From: Stylonectria norvegica
Taxonomy: Eukaryota; Ascomycota; Sordariomycetes; Hypocreales; Nectriaceae
Length of the DNA: 64,000 nt
Reading direction: 5' to 3'
Assembly (NCBI GenBank): GCA_014621405.1
Contig: JAANBC010000059.1
Span: 1 to 64,000, forward strand
Part shown: in pieces, positions 63,510-64,000 of the stretch
Layout of the letters: each line of letters starts with the position of its first letter
Position numbering within the stretch: position 1 is the first letter of the stretch
Program-made: the position numbers and the translations under genes
The notes under the pieces: model-generated
The model's input: the letters and a program-made list of their open reading frames with translations, nothing else
Database searches by the model: none
What the model was told of the DNA's origin: nothing

Positions 63510-64000
63510 AGGTCGGATACGTGGGTAAGGGGAGGGTGAGTGGCCGGTGGTGTATGTCTTTGGGGCAGTAGTAATAATGCAGGAGCTGGCCCTGTCAACA
63601 TGTAATAGATAAGTAATAAGTAGTTCAGTAAAACATTCTCATTGGTATAGAACAATTTGATTAAGTACTGAAGTATTACTTCAGGCAATATCCATACGCA
63701 ACCGCATGCTGTTTCCGAACAGGGTTGGGTTGGTATGGCCATTTCACACATGCCTCAGCCACCGCATTCCATCCACCGTCCAATCCATACTAAGTACTAA
63801 GATCGTACAGTGCGTATAGGCCGAATAGATTCCCACGCCATACGGCTCAAGTGAGCTTCAAGGTCCCTTGGGTCCTTATTATTGTCACCTGCACACGTGC
63901 CTGGGTCAATGAACGACTTTCCCAAGTGTAATCAGCCAGCTTGTTATCCTCTTCTCAGAAGAACTGTTTGCCATCCATCCACGCTCGCCCCTGAGAAGAG
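63510..64000. other. 3' flank of the secreted-protein gene to window end
   Basis: About 490 bp, AT-richer in the first 200 bases as for a 3' UTR. No gene is recognised before the window ends. Confidence 0.5.

Noticed and set aside
1..64000. tRNA, rRNA, CRISPR array or intact transposon
   Set aside because: No T-arm/acceptor pairs, repeat-spacer arrays, transposase or reverse transcriptase motifs were found by reading. A tRNAscan or RepeatMasker run would be decisive.

Overview
The window reads as chromosomal DNA of a filamentous ascomycete (Pezizomycotina, most likely a Sordariomycete). The evidence is many short GT-AG introns of about 46-144 nt with CTAAC/CTGAC branch sites, Kozak-like starts, a Zn2Cys6 regulator, a ferrichrome-type siderophore NRPS, and housekeeping genes with fungal architecture (BYE1, MED7, a URN1/Dre4-like factor, a LAMTOR1/Meh1-like protein). 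The species cannot be named from the sequence alone. I see no rRNA, tRNA, CRISPR array or intact transposon.

0.7-31 kb is an iron/secondary-metabolism block. It starts with a GMC oxidoreductase (706-2340, +) and a DUF1479 protein (4157-6328, +). The DUF1479 gene is convergent with an uninterrupted 14.5 kb NRPS gene (6718-21264, -). The NRPS has three A, six T and six C domains, ordered A-T-C-A-T-C-T-C-A-T-C-T-C-T-C, as expected for a SidC/NPS2-type hydroxamate siderophore synthetase, probably making ferricrocin or a ferrichrome. A 4.8 kb divergent promoter separates it from an L-ornithine N5-monooxygenase gene (sidA-like, 26069-27795, +), which makes the hydroxamate precursor. That promoter holds four exact matches to the ATCWGATAA site of SREA/SRE iron-responsive GATA repressors, three of them within 32 bp, and two copies of a GC-rich palindrome. 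A four-exon Zn2Cys6 transcription factor gene (28672-30991, +) follows sidA.

31-50 kb is mostly housekeeping. In order: a Nudix + eIF2B-like fusion, an ACS/Dal5-type MFS permease, a WW/FF splicing-type protein, a PAP2 lipid phosphatase, proteasome subunit alpha-3 (PRE9/PSMA4), BYE1 (PHD-TFIIS-SPOC), a 55-residue Cys-rich ORF ending in a CaaX-like box, MED7, a ZNF830-like zinc-finger protein and an F-box protein. Exon structures were worked out by hand from reading frame and splice signals.

50-64 kb is gene-poor and rich in simple repeats (GAAGCA hexamers, a GCA run, an 11-bp tandem repeat, a strong G-quadruplex candidate). It holds three recognisable genes: a small Cys-rich conserved-looking protein whose last intron lies directly before the stop codon, a LAMTOR1/Meh1-like lysosomal/vacuolar adaptor with an N-terminal acylation motif, and a secreted repeat protein. 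All intron-exon models are inferences from this one sequence and need transcript support.
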